Assembly: GCA_963710355.1 (NCBI GenBank)
Contig: CAVPZU010000003.1
Location: 124,001 to 188,000 of the forward strand
Source: Fen-1359 sp963710355
Lineage (GTDB): Bacteria > Planctomycetota > Phycisphaerae > Sedimentisphaerales > Anaerobacaceae
Direction: 5' to 3'
Length of the DNA stretch: 64,000 nucleotides
Shown here piece after piece: positions 53,505-61,593 of the stretch (its first letter is position 1; the number at the start of each line of letters is the position of its first letter). The position numbers and the translations under genes are program-made. The notes under the pieces were generated by a model that was given only the letters and a program-made list of their open reading frames with translations, was not told the origin of the DNA and made no database searches.

Positions 53505-55049
53505 TTATCGGTCCTTGCCGCCTGCAACAAACCGCATCTTGCCTACATTTGGTATGATTGCGAAAGGAAAACTGCTCTGCCCCAGATTCAACCTGAAGCC
53601 GCCCGGCCAATAGACGAAAACGGCCTTGCCGACAAGATAATCCCGCGGCACAATTCCTTCATCATACTCTTTGCCGTTATTGCCCCGCCCTTTCCTGCTC
53701 CACCACCTGCCGTCCTCACTGTTGGGGCTGTTATCGCCGAGAACAAAGAACTGGTCTGCCTCGAGCGTAAGCGGATTGCCCTCGCCCGCCCTCGCCGCCC
53801 TCGTCTCGTTTGCATATCTGCCGGCAGCATAACCAGTATAATGAATGTCTCTAAAAATCGAAACGTGCGATAATACAAGTCTGCCGCTGCCGAGAATTTC
53901 AACACGAGGTTCAATATCGGTCTTTCTTTCGCCCACACTCGTCGGCAGCAGCCCCAAATCGTATGTTAATTTCTCGTCGCCGAATTCAAAAATGAGCTGA
54001 TGGTCAACATTGGCAAACCTGACGCCTATCGGCTTATCGGATGCAACCGACGGAATTTCCTTAACTGCCAATTCTGTCTCCGTCCCCTCGAATGTCTTGG
54101 AAATCGTCATCTTACCCTTAAAATCAACCCACGCCCTGTAATTGGTCTGGTATTTGCTCAAAGCAATTCCCGCCCCGCCTCCGCTACCTGAACAAGCAAC
54201 GTAAAAGCTGGCCATCAGGTCGCTGCAGATCGGCATATATTTGTAATCTCCAACATCATTGTAGGCATAAGCCGTCCTGAAGTCATTACCGAGTTTAGTA
54301 TCATAAACAAATGTATTTAATTGGTCTGGGGGACTGTCAAGATGAAAAAAGGCAGGATTAACAGGGTCGTTAATCCATTTGGAACCGGCAGCATTAAACG
54401 GTTGTCTCCAGGTATGGCCGTTAAAAGAACCTTCATCGGGCCTGGCCGGCTGATAATCATTTACATAAACCGGCACCCACAATTCTTCCTGAACCTTCGC
54501 AGGCTTTCTCGCTATCAGACCGTTGATATAAATATCACCATCGATTATTTCCACCGTCTCGCCGGGCCTGCCTATCATACGTTTGATATAATTTATCTGC
54601 GGCTCGAGTGGATTCTTAAATACCACAACATCCCAGCGTCTCGGCTCGAAAAATTGATAAATACATTTCAGCACCAATATGCGGTCGCCGTTCGAGACTA
54701 CCTCTGCACCGCTGCCGCTATCAATGTAACCGCAGCTCGGACATCGGGTCGCCAGCGGCCTCACAGAACTCATAGGAACCTTATCTCTGACCAGACCGTA
54801 CCTTTCAGGAACAAATCCATATTCATACCGGTAACCGCACTGGCGACAACGCAGGTGAAAATGCATCCCCATCAGGGTATCTGCCATACTGCCGGTTGGT
54901 ATCCTGAATGGCTCCATCACAAAGGCTCGAAAAACAATGGCAAGGACAAATGCAGCCACCAACCATTCCAAAGTACTGGCAATCTCTACTACCCTGTCCC
55001 GGTGATGCTCTCTTTGTCTTCCCTTTTTATCGGTTTCAATCTCTGACAT
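53505..55049 (-). CDS. lepB: Signal peptidase I, unusually long, with zinc-ribbon-like insert
   Basis: A 514-residue signal peptidase I. After a cytoplasmic head and a membrane helix (LEWLVAAFVLAIVFRAFVME) come the catalytic Ser in PFRIPTGSMADTL and the Lys in INYIKRMIGRPGE, then the C-terminal box FFVLGDNSPNSEDGRWW. Between Ser and Lys sits a Cys-x2-Cys pair twice (RCRQCGYRYE and RCPSCGYIDS), a zinc-ribbon-like insert. Between the Lys box and the C-terminal box lies a beta-rich insert of about 240 residues resembling a concanavalin-like sandwich. Typical LepB proteins are 200-330 residues, so this is a planctomycete-style variant. Confidence 0.85.
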   Translation of the reverse strand: MSEIETDKKGRQREHHRDRVVEIASTLEWLVAAFVLAIVFRAFVMEPFRIPTGSMADTLMGMHFHLRCRQCGYRYEYGFVPERYGLVRDKVPMSSVRPLATRCPSCGYIDSGSGAEVVSNGDRILVLKCIYQFFEPRRWDVVVFKNPLEPQINYIKRMIGRPGETVEIIDGDIYINGLIARKPAKVQEELWVPVYVNDYQPARPDEGSFNGHTWRQPFNAAGSKWINDPVNPAFFHLDSPPDQLNTFVYDTKLGNDFRTAYAYNDVGDYKYMPICSDLMASFYVACSGSGGGAGIALSKYQTNYRAWVDFKGKMTISKTFEGTETELAVKEIPSVASDKPIGVRFANVDHQLIFEFGDEKLTYDLGLLPTSVGERKTDIEPRVEILGSGRLVLSHVSIFRDIHYTGYAAGRYANETRAARAGEGNPLTLEADQFFVLGDNSPNSEDGRWWSRKGRGNNGKEYDEGIVPRDYLVGKAVFVYWPGGFRLNLGQSSFPFAIIPNVGKMRFVAGGKDR

Positions 55050-55667
55050 AGCAAAAATTATTCAAAAAGAAACTCGTATCATAATATAATCCCAGCCAAA
55101 ACCAGAAGATTATGCCACTATTTGACGAGCCGGTCAACTAACTATCCATTTCCCGGCAAAGCTCTGTATGCAACTTCCATCATCAATCCAAGCAGCCTCT
55201 TCAGATTCTTCCAGCCGTAACACTTTGATGCTACAAGAGTTATATCACCCCTCTCATCCAGACAAAACCAATGGCACAACAGGCATTCGAAAAAAAATAC
55301 TGCAAAATATTTTCCCCGCAGGCAATACTCCTGCCGGTTTCAATCCTGCTCCTAACGGCAAAACCCTCACCAAAATCGGCTCTCCGGCAATTCAACCGTA
55401 AAGAACAAAAAAATTTTCTCCAAAAATTGCTTGCTGGACAGAAGTCTTTGTTGTATAGTTCGTTGTGTATTCTTAAGTCTTCCTGCGAGGTTTCTTGTCT
55501 GCTGACAAAAACACCGCTTGCAGAAAAGGAACGGCTGGATACATTATGTTTGTTGTTCGGAAAGTTATGAAAAGTTCGTTAAAAAACAATAAATTGGCTT
55601 CAGCAAAAGTTGCTGTTTTGATAAACGATATAAGACGCAACCGTCACTTCCTGTAAAGAGGCAATAT
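55050..55667 (+). other. Gap between lepB and HU genes
   Basis: A stretch of 618 bases with no recognised gene. Open frames at 55168-55401 and 55271-55570 have no motif and are Ser/Asn/Pro-rich. Promoters of both divergent genes should be here. Confidence 0.35.
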
Positions 55668-55979
55668 ATGGCAACAACCAAGAAGAAAGAACTTATAGAT
55701 ATCATAGCAGAACGTTCTCAGGCAAAAAGAATTTTGGTAAAACAAATAATTCAGTCTTTTCTCGATGAAATCATTACACAGTTATGTAAAGGCAACCGGC
55801 TTGAATTCCGTGATTTTGGTGTCTTTGAGACCAAAAAAAGAGCGGCGAGAACCGCACAGAATCCCAAAACCCTCGAGCGCGTTGAGGTGCCGGCAAAAAG
55901 AACCGTCAAATTTAAAATGGGACGATTAATGAAAGAACACCTCGGTGAATCCGCCGTCAATCCCGTCAAAGGAAAATAA
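55668..55979 (+). CDS. HU/IHF-family DNA-binding protein
   Basis: A 103-residue histone-like protein: KKELIDIIAERSQAKRILVK, helix-rich start, QSFLDEIITQLCKGNRLEFR, DFGVFETKKRAARTAQNPKT (the DNA arm with GVFE and RTAQNPKT) and KFKMGRLMKEHL. HU family proteins bend DNA as dimers and organise the nucleoid. An AGAGG site precedes the ATG. The C-terminal tail (GESAVNPVKGK) is short. A long-stem hairpin lies between it and the Csp gene. Confidence 0.9.
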   Translation: MATTKKKELIDIIAERSQAKRILVKQIIQSFLDEIITQLCKGNRLEFRDFGVFETKKRAARTAQNPKTLERVEVPAKRTVKFKMGRLMKEHLGESAVNPVKGK

Positions 55980-56040
55980 GCGGCAAGTCTCCCTTCGGCG
56001 AATCTAAACAGAGCCGAAAGAGGCGAACCAAAATTGAATT

Positions 56041-56112
56041 AAAAACCGTCAAAAAATACGCATCGACCCTCGAAAACAATTATCGGGGGCTTTGTCTTTG
56101 ACGGCTGTTTTT
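56041..56112 (+). terminator. Long-range hairpin with T-run before the cold-shock gene
   Basis: AAAAACCGTCAAA (56041-56053) pairs with TTTGACGG...TGTTTTTT (56097-56112), with a short bulge. A second hairpin, CCCTCGA...TCGGGGG, lies inside. It may terminate the HU transcript, or be part of a structured, temperature-sensitive leader for the Csp gene, whose ATG is 30 bases further on. Confidence 0.45.
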
Positions 56113-56142
56113 TGCGTAAATTTGTTCTAAAGGAGATTTTGT

Positions 56143-56400
56143 ATGGCAGAAGGAACAGTTAAGTGGTTCAATCCACGGAAGGGATACGGTTTTATCGCCG
56201 CCAATGACGGTCGCGATATCTTTGTCCACTACGCAAATATCTCAGGCCAGGGTGGTTATAAAACCTTAAACGAAGGCGATGTCGTCACTTTCGATGTTGT
56301 CGAGGGTGAAAAAGGGCCGAGGGCAGAGAACGTTGTTCAGAAAACAGCGGCTACTAAACAGGACAAGACCGAAAACAAAAAGCCGAAAAGCGAACAATAA
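56143..56400 (+). CDS. cspA: Cold-shock-domain protein
   Basis: An 85-residue protein with a full CSD: EGTVKWFNPRKGYGFIAAND, RDIFVHYANISG and VTFDVVEGEKGPRAENVV. RNP1 is KGYGFI and RNP2 is DIFVHY. A lysine-rich tail (KQDKTENKKPKSEQ) extends beyond the usual length of about 67. An AAAGGAG site is 9 bases before the ATG. Csp proteins bind single-stranded RNA or DNA. The symbol is by family. Confidence 0.9.
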   Translation: MAEGTVKWFNPRKGYGFIAANDGRDIFVHYANISGQGGYKTLNEGDVVTFDVVEGEKGPRAENVVQKTAATKQDKTENKKPKSEQ

Positions 56401-56526
56401 CTCGGCTTACCTCGAAAACCCCCAGACATCTCGTAAAATTTGTTTCGTATCAAAAAAGTTTTTGACGGAAAATCCTGTCGGCAAGGCAGGGGAAGGGTGA
56501 ATGAAGTTATTTTAGAATAACCAGCT

Positions 56527-57195
56527 ATGTTTGCCGTTAAAGAAAAAGTTGTAAGTCCCGACACGGTCGGGAAACCAAATAATGGCTTGACCTGCAGTGT
56601 GCTGGTGCTGAATAAGCACTATATGGCCATTCGGGTAATCGAGGCAAAACGCGCCTTCTCCCTACTCTTCCGACAGCTCGCCGAAGTCGTCGCCTTCGAA
56701 GAAGGCTCATATTACAATTACAATTTCGAAAACTGGTGCGAGGTAAGCCGGTTCAAACGCAGTTTCGAGCCTGATATGCACGACTGGGTCTCAACCGTAA
56801 ATCTCTACATCGCCGTCCCAAAAATTATAAGGCTGCTCTTCTACGACCGCCTCCCAAGAAATGAGGTAAAGTTCAACCGCCAAAATCTTTTCGCTCGCGA
56901 CAGAAACTCCTGCCAATACTGCGGCAAAAAATTCCCAACAAGCGAACTGTCGCTCGACCACGTTATCCCAAGAAGTCTCGGCGGCAAATCAACCTGGGAC
57001 AATATCGTTTGCGCCTGCACCGACTGCAACGTCAGAAAAGGCGGCAGAACTCCAAAACAGGCTGGTCTGTCCCTTATCAAACCGCCTGTCAAACCCAAAC
57101 GCAATCCCCTCATCCACGTCCATCTCGGCACTGAACGATATAGCAGCTGGAAGCAGTTCCTCGACCACGCCTACTGGTCCGTCGAACTCAAATAA
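56527..57195 (+). CDS. HNH endonuclease
   Basis: A 222-residue HNH protein. The C-terminal half has FARDRNSCQYCGKKFPTSEL, SLDHVIPRSLGGKSTWDNIV and CACTDCNVRKGGRTP, giving two Cys-x2-Cys pairs and the catalytic His in LDHVIPRS, N in DNIV and the final Asn. The N-terminal half (VLNKHYMAIRVIEAKRAFSL) matches the HNH proteins found as single chromosomal genes in many bacteria. Its role may be in DNA processing. It stands between the Csp gene and tRNA-Leu. Confidence 0.85.
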   Translation: MFAVKEKVVSPDTVGKPNNGLTCSVLVLNKHYMAIRVIEAKRAFSLLFRQLAEVVAFEEGSYYNYNFENWCEVSRFKRSFEPDMHDWVSTVNLYIAVPKIIRLLFYDRLPRNEVKFNRQNLFARDRNSCQYCGKKFPTSELSLDHVIPRSLGGKSTWDNIVCACTDCNVRKGGRTPKQAGLSLIKPPVKPKRNPLIHVHLGTERYSSWKQFLDHAYWSVELK

Positions 57196-57326
57196 CAAAT
57201 CTTTATGCCTCTGCTCTTTGGCTCCTTCTCCCTGCACTCCTCGCTTTTCACTCCTTTGTGCCTCTTGACTGATTTGCAAAATTAAATTGACTCTAACTTA
57301 AAAAAACTATATTCTATCATAAGTCC

Positions 57327-57411
57327 GCGGATGTGGCGGAACTGGCAGACGCGCAGGCCTCAGGAGCCTGTCCCCGTATAGGGGGTGGAGGTTCAACTCC
57401 TCTCATCCGCA
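57327..57411 (+). tRNA. tRNA-Leu (anticodon CAG)
   Basis: GCGGATG pairs with CATCCGC. The anticodon stem CAGGC/GCCTG encloses CTCAGGA, so the anticodon is CAG (Leu, codon CUG). A long variable arm (TCCCCGTATAGGGGG) is typical of tRNA-Leu. The T arm is GGAGG-TTCAACT-CCTC. CCA is not encoded. Confidence 0.95.
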
Positions 57412-57480
57412 TTTATCACGCTCCAAAAATTTTCCCGCCGCTTGTAATCTAATCTCTGCCATTAAACCGATAAAAATATT

Positions 57481-58047
57481 ATGACCCTTGTTGCTCAGAG
57501 TATTTTTATGCTTGCCAACGCCCAAAATCCGCTTATGGCGAGCATAGTCGAACCACAGTCCGCCGCAGGCGGACCGCAATCCGACCCTTTTGTTCTGCTT
57601 ACCCTCGCTGCCCTCGTCCTGCTCGGTTTATTCATCTGGCTGGCAGGCCTCGGATTGCGAAAATTCCTGCTCCCCATCATCGGCCTCTTCGCAGGCGCAA
57701 TCTCCGGCTACCTCCTTGCCGGCAATCTTATAATCACCTTGTTTCTTGCCGCTGTCGGCCTGATTATCGCAATAATTATCGCAGCAAAAATCACCGCACA
57801 GTCCGTAAAAGGCCAATTGCTTGCTGCTTTCATCTTTTCACTGTGCGGAACAATAATCGTCCTTGTCGGTATGATTCTGCTGCTTATTTACAAAGGCGCA
57901 GAGCCAATAAACGCCATAAGTCGCAGGCCGACCTTCTACATCGCTTTTTTCGTCGCTATGACCCTTTTTGGCACAATCATCCAGACCCTCTTCTGCAAAC
58001 GTCCAAAAAAACAATCGAAAACCGACCAAAATGCCGATAATAGCTAA
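57481..58047 (+). CDS. Membrane protein of unknown function with an in-frame palindrome
   Basis: A 188-residue protein with about four to five helices (LLTLAALVLLGLFIWLAGLG, LIIGLFAGAISGYLLAG-like, LIIAIIIAAKITAQ, FIFSLCGTIIVLVGMILLLI, IAFFVAMTLFGTIIQTLF) and a charged tail. GTCCGCC (57558-57564) and GGCGGAC (57568-57574) form a perfect palindrome inside codons 27-32 (AAGGP), near the N-terminus. Its neighbour at 58181 has the same topology style, so the two may be partners or paralogues. I cannot assign a family. Confidence 0.6.
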   Translation: MTLVAQSIFMLANAQNPLMASIVEPQSAAGGPQSDPFVLLTLAALVLLGLFIWLAGLGLRKFLLPIIGLFAGAISGYLLAGNLIITLFLAAVGLIIAIIIAAKITAQSVKGQLLAAFIFSLCGTIIVLVGMILLLIYKGAEPINAISRRPTFYIAFFVAMTLFGTIIQTLFCKRPKKQSKTDQNADNS

Positions 58048-58180
58048 ACGGTGAACAGAAATGGGTATAGAGTGATGTGAACGACTTTGCACCCTTAACT
58101 CTTAACCCTTAACTTTTTTGAACTGAATGTAAAAACCAAACAAAATATACAACTCCACGGAATATCAGTAGGAGCAAAAA

Positions 58181-58867
58181 ATGATAAATACATTTTCTCT
58201 GCTCGCACAGACGACAAATGCAGCCGAACAGAAAGCCGCCCAAAGCACTATTGTGCCGGTCACTAAAATCTGGTCGCACATACAAACCGTCGGCATCCCG
58301 GAGGCGATTGTTTTCATTGCGTTCGGCGTCATCTGCCTCTTCTACGGCTGGCGAATCTTTAAGGCACTGACCATAATGGCCTTCGCACTCATCGGCCTGC
58401 TTATCGGAATGCTCATTAGTCAGAAGATGGGCAGTTCAAACAACCCCATCTTGGCCGTTATGCTCGGTATTGTTTTCGGCATCGTCGCAGTCCCGATGAT
58501 GAGGTGGGCTGTCGGCATACTCGGTGCGGTTGCCGGCGCTATTATCACCGGCGGGCTTTGGTTCGCCTTTAAATTGCCGGACCAGTACTTGTGGGCTGGA
58601 GCGATTACAGGCTTTGTCGCAGGCGGTATGATTTCGTTTATCGTCTTCAAAATCGCCGTTATACTCTTTACCAGCGTACAAGGCAGCTCTATGATTGTTG
58701 CAGGAACACTCACCCTGCTTTATCGCTACTCGGAAACCACCTCAAAGACGCAGGAGATGTTTCTCGGCCCAAAATGGTTTATTCCGGCCATCTTGATTCT
58801 GCCGACAGTATTCGGCCTCTACTGGCAGAACAGGTTCGCCAAAAAAAGCCCTGAATGGACCGTCTGA
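58181..58867 (+). CDS. Polytopic membrane protein of unknown function
   Basis: A 228-residue protein starting MINTFSLLAQTTNAAEQKAA, with about six helices (PEAIVFIAFGVICLFYGWRI, FALIGLLIGMLIS, LAVMLGIVFGIVAVPMMRW, GAVAGAIITGGLWFAFKL, ITGFVAGGMISFIVFKIAV, WFIPAILILPTVFGLYW). The glycine-rich helix pattern resembles DUF4203/TMEM198-type proteins. An AGTAGGAG site is just ahead of the ATG. No catalytic or binding motif is visible. Confidence 0.6.
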   Translation: MINTFSLLAQTTNAAEQKAAQSTIVPVTKIWSHIQTVGIPEAIVFIAFGVICLFYGWRIFKALTIMAFALIGLLIGMLISQKMGSSNNPILAVMLGIVFGIVAVPMMRWAVGILGAVAGAIITGGLWFAFKLPDQYLWAGAITGFVAGGMISFIVFKIAVILFTSVQGSSMIVAGTLTLLYRYSETTSKTQEMFLGPKWFIPAILILPTVFGLYWQNRFAKKSPEWTV

Positions 58868-59218
58868 TTTTGACGCTATCTTAAATCCCAAATTGTCTTT
58901 GCGGAACCACGAAGCGGCTGTGTTGGAATTCAAGGATTTTTTTATAATTTTTCGAGAGACCATAAAGTTTGATTCCTAATCATCGTATTCAATATTATCA
59001 ATAGCTTTCGCATACAGGCAGTAATAACCACTTTGAAAGCTTTGCCCTGCCACCTGCGAGCAGGGTTCGTTTAGCCATCGCCGGCATTTATCCTCCGTAG
59101 TCTTGACGAAGGAGGACGGCGACGGATTACTCTTGAAAAATTACCCTCTTTGCCGTAGAATCCCACCTTTGCTGTAATGTGCAATTTTGCGATAATAGTG
59201 GCCAAATAGGGTAAAAAG
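58868..59218 (+). other. Gap before ffh with two hairpins
   Basis: About 350 bases without a gene. CCCTGC (59045-59050) pairs with GCAGGG (59060-59065). A longer imperfect palindrome at 59078-59122 (TCGCCG...CCTCC...GGAGG...CGGCGA) surrounds GTCTTGAC; its halves resemble a common dispersed repeat (CCTCCGTAGTCTTGACGAAG). I do not see the SRP RNA, although ffh follows. Confidence 0.45.
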
Positions 59219-60322
59219 GTGTTTGACGCATTAACAGAAAAACTTAATTCGGTCTTCAGGTCCCTTTCGGGCAGGGGCAGAATCACCGAGGCCAACATCT
59301 CCGACGCTATGCACGATGTTCGCAAGGCCCTGCTCGAAGCCGATGTCAATTACCAAGTCGTCAAGCAGTTCTGCAAAGACACTGCCGCCGCCGCCATCGG
59401 TGCTGACGTTATCAAAAGCCTCCATCCCGGACAGGTGATGGTCAAAATCGTCCACGACGAGCTTGTCAAACTTATGGGGCCGGTTGATACGAAGATTTAT
59501 TTCGTTTCCCCAGGCCCGACCATAATCCTGCTGGCAGGTCTTCAAGGCTGCGGCAAAACAACCACCGCCGCCAAACTCGGCCTGCATCTTCTCGCAAATG
59601 GCAAACACCCCCTGCTCGCGGCAGATGATTTGCAGAGACCCGCCGCCATCGAGCAATTAAAAATTCTCGGCCAGCAGACAAATATCCCCGTCTTTAGCGA
59701 AGTCAATAAAGACGCCGTCAGGGTTGCAAAGAACGCTGTTCAATATGCAAAGGAGAATAATTTCGATTGTGTTGTCCTCGATACCGCAGGCCGGCTTCAC
59801 ATCGACCAGGATATGATGACCGAGATTTCAAATGTCGCAAAAGCCGTCAATCCACACCAGATTTATCTGGTTTGCGATTCGATGACAGGCCAGGACGCCG
59901 TCAATTCCGCAAAGGAATTTAACCAGCGTCTCGAACTCGACGGCATAATCCTCACAAAACTCGACGGCGACGCCCGCGGCGGTGCGGCACTGAGCGTAAA
60001 GGCCGTCACCGGAAAACCTATCAAGTTCATCGGCGTCGGCGAAAAATTAGACAAGCTCGAAGAATTTCACCCCGACAGAATGGCAGGCAGAATTCTCGGC
60101 ATGGGTGATGTCGTCACCCTCGTCGAAAAAGCAAAGGAGCAGTTCGATGCCGAAGAGGCACAGAAAATGCAGGCCAAAATGGCAAAGGGCAGCTTCGACT
60201 TCGATGACTTCCTAAAGCAGATGCAAGCCGTCAAAAAAATGGGCGGTATGAAGGATTTGCTTAAAATGCTCCCAGGCGCGGCTCCCAGCTCGACGAAATC
60301 GACCTCGATGATAAGAGCATAA
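59219..60322 (+). CDS. ffh: Signal recognition particle protein Ffh, N and G domains (frameshifted)
   Basis: GTG 59219 begins MFDALTEKLNSVFRSLSGRG (N domain). The GTPase domain has ILLAGLQGCGKTTTAAKLG, DTAGRLHIDQDMMTEI and ILTKLDGDARGGAALSV, then GVGEKLDKLEEFHPDRMAGR and the start of the M domain (FDFDDFLKQMQAVKKMGGMK, DLLKMLPG). Near 60278 one base is out of place: PGAAPSSTKSTSMIRA ends at 60322, but the shifted frame reads GSQLDEIDLDDKSINKMEA and enters the next entry. Since Ffh is essential, an error in the sequence is more likely than a real mutation. It targets nascent membrane proteins. Confidence 0.9.
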   Translation: MFDALTEKLNSVFRSLSGRGRITEANISDAMHDVRKALLEADVNYQVVKQFCKDTAAAAIGADVIKSLHPGQVMVKIVHDELVKLMGPVDTKIYFVSPGPTIILLAGLQGCGKTTTAAKLGLHLLANGKHPLLAADDLQRPAAIEQLKILGQQTNIPVFSEVNKDAVRVAKNAVQYAKENNFDCVVLDTAGRLHIDQDMMTEISNVAKAVNPHQIYLVCDSMTGQDAVNSAKEFNQRLELDGIILTKLDGDARGGAALSVKAVTGKPIKFIGVGEKLDKLEEFHPDRMAGRILGMGDVVTLVEKAKEQFDAEEAQKMQAKMAKGSFDFDDFLKQMQAVKKMGGMKDLLKMLPGAAPSSTKSTSMIRA

Positions 60323-60327
60323 ACAAA

Positions 60328-60645
60328 ATGGAAGCAATCGTCCATTCGATGACAAAAAAGGAAAGGCAGGACCCGGAAATCATCGACTCCTCCAGACGCC
60401 GCAGAATCGCCGCAGGTGCCGGCGTCCAGCCTAACGATGTCGCAGGACTTGTAAAAACTTTTCTCCGAAGCAGGGATATGCTAAAGGCTATGAGCGGCGG
60501 AAAATTCGGAGGCCTCAAGGCCCTCTTTTCCGGCGGACTTAATATGGAAACCCTCTCATCCGCTATGAGCAGCGGCAGAAAAATCAAGCAGCGTTCGCGA
60601 AGAAAACAAATTATAAAAAGACGAGGAAAAATTATACGCCGATGA
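60328..60645 (+). CDS. ffh: Ffh M-domain part (frameshifted)
   Basis: In register from about 60280, this frame gives MEAIVHSMTKKERQDPEIID, SSRRRRIAAGAGVQPNDVAG and LVKTFLRSRDMLKAMSGGKF, the RNA-binding helices of the SRP M domain (SSRRxRIAxGSG is the signature). The C-terminal part (IKQRSRRKQIIKRRGKIIRR) is very basic. With 59219-60322 it makes a normal-length Ffh of about 475 residues. Its stop overlaps the start of the next gene (ATGA). Confidence 0.9.
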   Translation: MEAIVHSMTKKERQDPEIIDSSRRRRIAAGAGVQPNDVAGLVKTFLRSRDMLKAMSGGKFGGLKALFSGGLNMETLSSAMSSGRKIKQRSRRKQIIKRRGKIIRR

Positions 60646-60956
60646 AAACAATTACAATCGAACAATATCTCGAAAAATTATCCAAATTCGCCAACAGCGA
60701 TTATGGCAGGCTCGTAAGAGAGCAGTTCGCCGATTCCAGAGGCGACAGCGAGCTGGCGATGCTCGTTGCGCCAACCGCCGAGGAGCTTGCAGAATTTAAA
60801 AAGGCCGTTGCGATTATGACGCCCGATGAAAAAACCAACGCTGCAAATCTGACCGATGAGCAGGTTCATAAAATCGCCGCCGACGCACAGGCCGACCCTG
60901 CTAATATCGCCATATTTTTTAACGGCTACACCTTGCAATGCAAACGTGTTTCGTAA
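60642..60956 (+). CDS. Conserved-position hypothetical protein between ffh and rpsP
   Basis: A 104-residue acidic protein (MKTITIEQYLEKLSKFANSD) beginning in the ATGA overlap with ffh. It looks all-helical: REQFADSRGDSELAMLVAPT, AEELAEFKKAVAIMTPDEKT, NLTDEQVHKIAADAQADPAN. I do not recognise it. Coupling to ffh and position before rpsP suggest a stable operon member, perhaps linked to ribosome or protein export function. It has no signal peptide or membrane helix. Confidence 0.6.
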   Translation: MKTITIEQYLEKLSKFANSDYGRLVREQFADSRGDSELAMLVAPTAEELAEFKKAVAIMTPDEKTNAANLTDEQVHKIAADAQADPANIAIFFNGYTLQCKRVS

Positions 60957-61014
60957 TCTGCAATTGGGCGATTACGAATATTAAATATATAAAGTTTTTG
61001 AAAGGAAAAACAAA

Positions 61015-61419
61015 ATGTCAGTAAAATTAAGATTGGTTAGGATGGGCAGGCGGCACAGGCCTTTTTTCAGAATCAACGTCGTTGACGGCCGCACGCCACG
61101 AAACGGAAAAATCCTCGAAGCCATCGGCCACTACGACCCCATCGAAAAAGACAAGGATAAACAGGTCGTCCTCAATTCCGAAAAAGCCAAATACTGGCTC
61201 GACAAAGGCGCTATACCGACCGCCTCCGCAGCCCAGCTCCTCCAGCGAGCCGGCGTAAAAAATAAATTCGCAAAGGAAAAAGTTTCAAAACGGGCAAAGG
61301 CCAGAATTCTTGTAAGGAAAAAAGGACTTCCCTTTACAAAGGCCGAAAAAGAAGCCCTCAAAAAGAAACCCGAAGCCGAAAAAAAGGTAGAACCGCCTAA
61401 ACCGGAACAAAAAACCTAA
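61015..61419 (+). CDS. rpsP: Ribosomal protein bS16
   Basis: A 134-residue bS16 with the family start VKLRLVRMGRRHRPFFRINV, VDGRTPRNGKILEAIGHYDP and KAKYWLDKGAIPTASAAQLL. The core is about 85 residues; a lysine/proline-rich tail (EAEKKVEPPKPEQKT) extends it, as in some other phyla. A GAAAGGA site precedes the ATG. The order ffh-rpsP-trmD-rplS is the common rpsP operon. Confidence 0.95.
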   Translation: MSVKLRLVRMGRRHRPFFRINVVDGRTPRNGKILEAIGHYDPIEKDKDKQVVLNSEKAKYWLDKGAIPTASAAQLLQRAGVKNKFAKEKVSKRAKARILVRKKGLPFTKAEKEALKKKPEAEKKVEPPKPEQKT

Positions 61420-61464
61420 AAATCCCGAATCTTAAAAATATATTCATTTGTTTTGTCCCCCCCC

Positions 61465-61500
61465 ACTTTCTTGCGAAAGCAAGTGCGGGGGGTTATGTCG
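61465..61500 (+). terminator. GC-rich hairpin after rpsP
   Basis: CCCCCCCAC...TTGC and GCAAG...GTGCGGGGGG form a stem around GAAA, with a few mismatches. A T-rich stretch (TTATGTCGTT) follows. It may attenuate read-through from rpsP to trmD. It resembles the palindromes at 49667 and 63647. Confidence 0.5.
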
Positions 61501-61510
61501 TTATATTTAG

Positions 61511-61534
61511 CCCGCCGTTTTACGGCGGGTTTTC
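61511..61534 (+). terminator. Second hairpin between rpsP and trmD
   Basis: CCCGCCG (61511-61517) pairs perfectly with CGGCGGG (61523-61529) around TTTTA, followed by TTTTC. This is a short intrinsic-terminator form, 64 bases before ATG 61594. Confidence 0.6.
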
Positions 61535-61593
61535 GTCATCCCCTAACTTTTTCGGGGGTTGTTTCTATTATTATTTCAGTATAATTCAAAACT

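Noticed and set aside
55168..55570. Two overlapping open frames between lepB and HU
   Set aside because: Low-complexity composition, no ribosome binding site and no motif. They are read as non-coding.
58868..59218. SRP RNA gene upstream of ffh
   Set aside because: The hairpins there do not show the conserved SRP RNA tetraloop and internal-loop bases, so the call is not supported.
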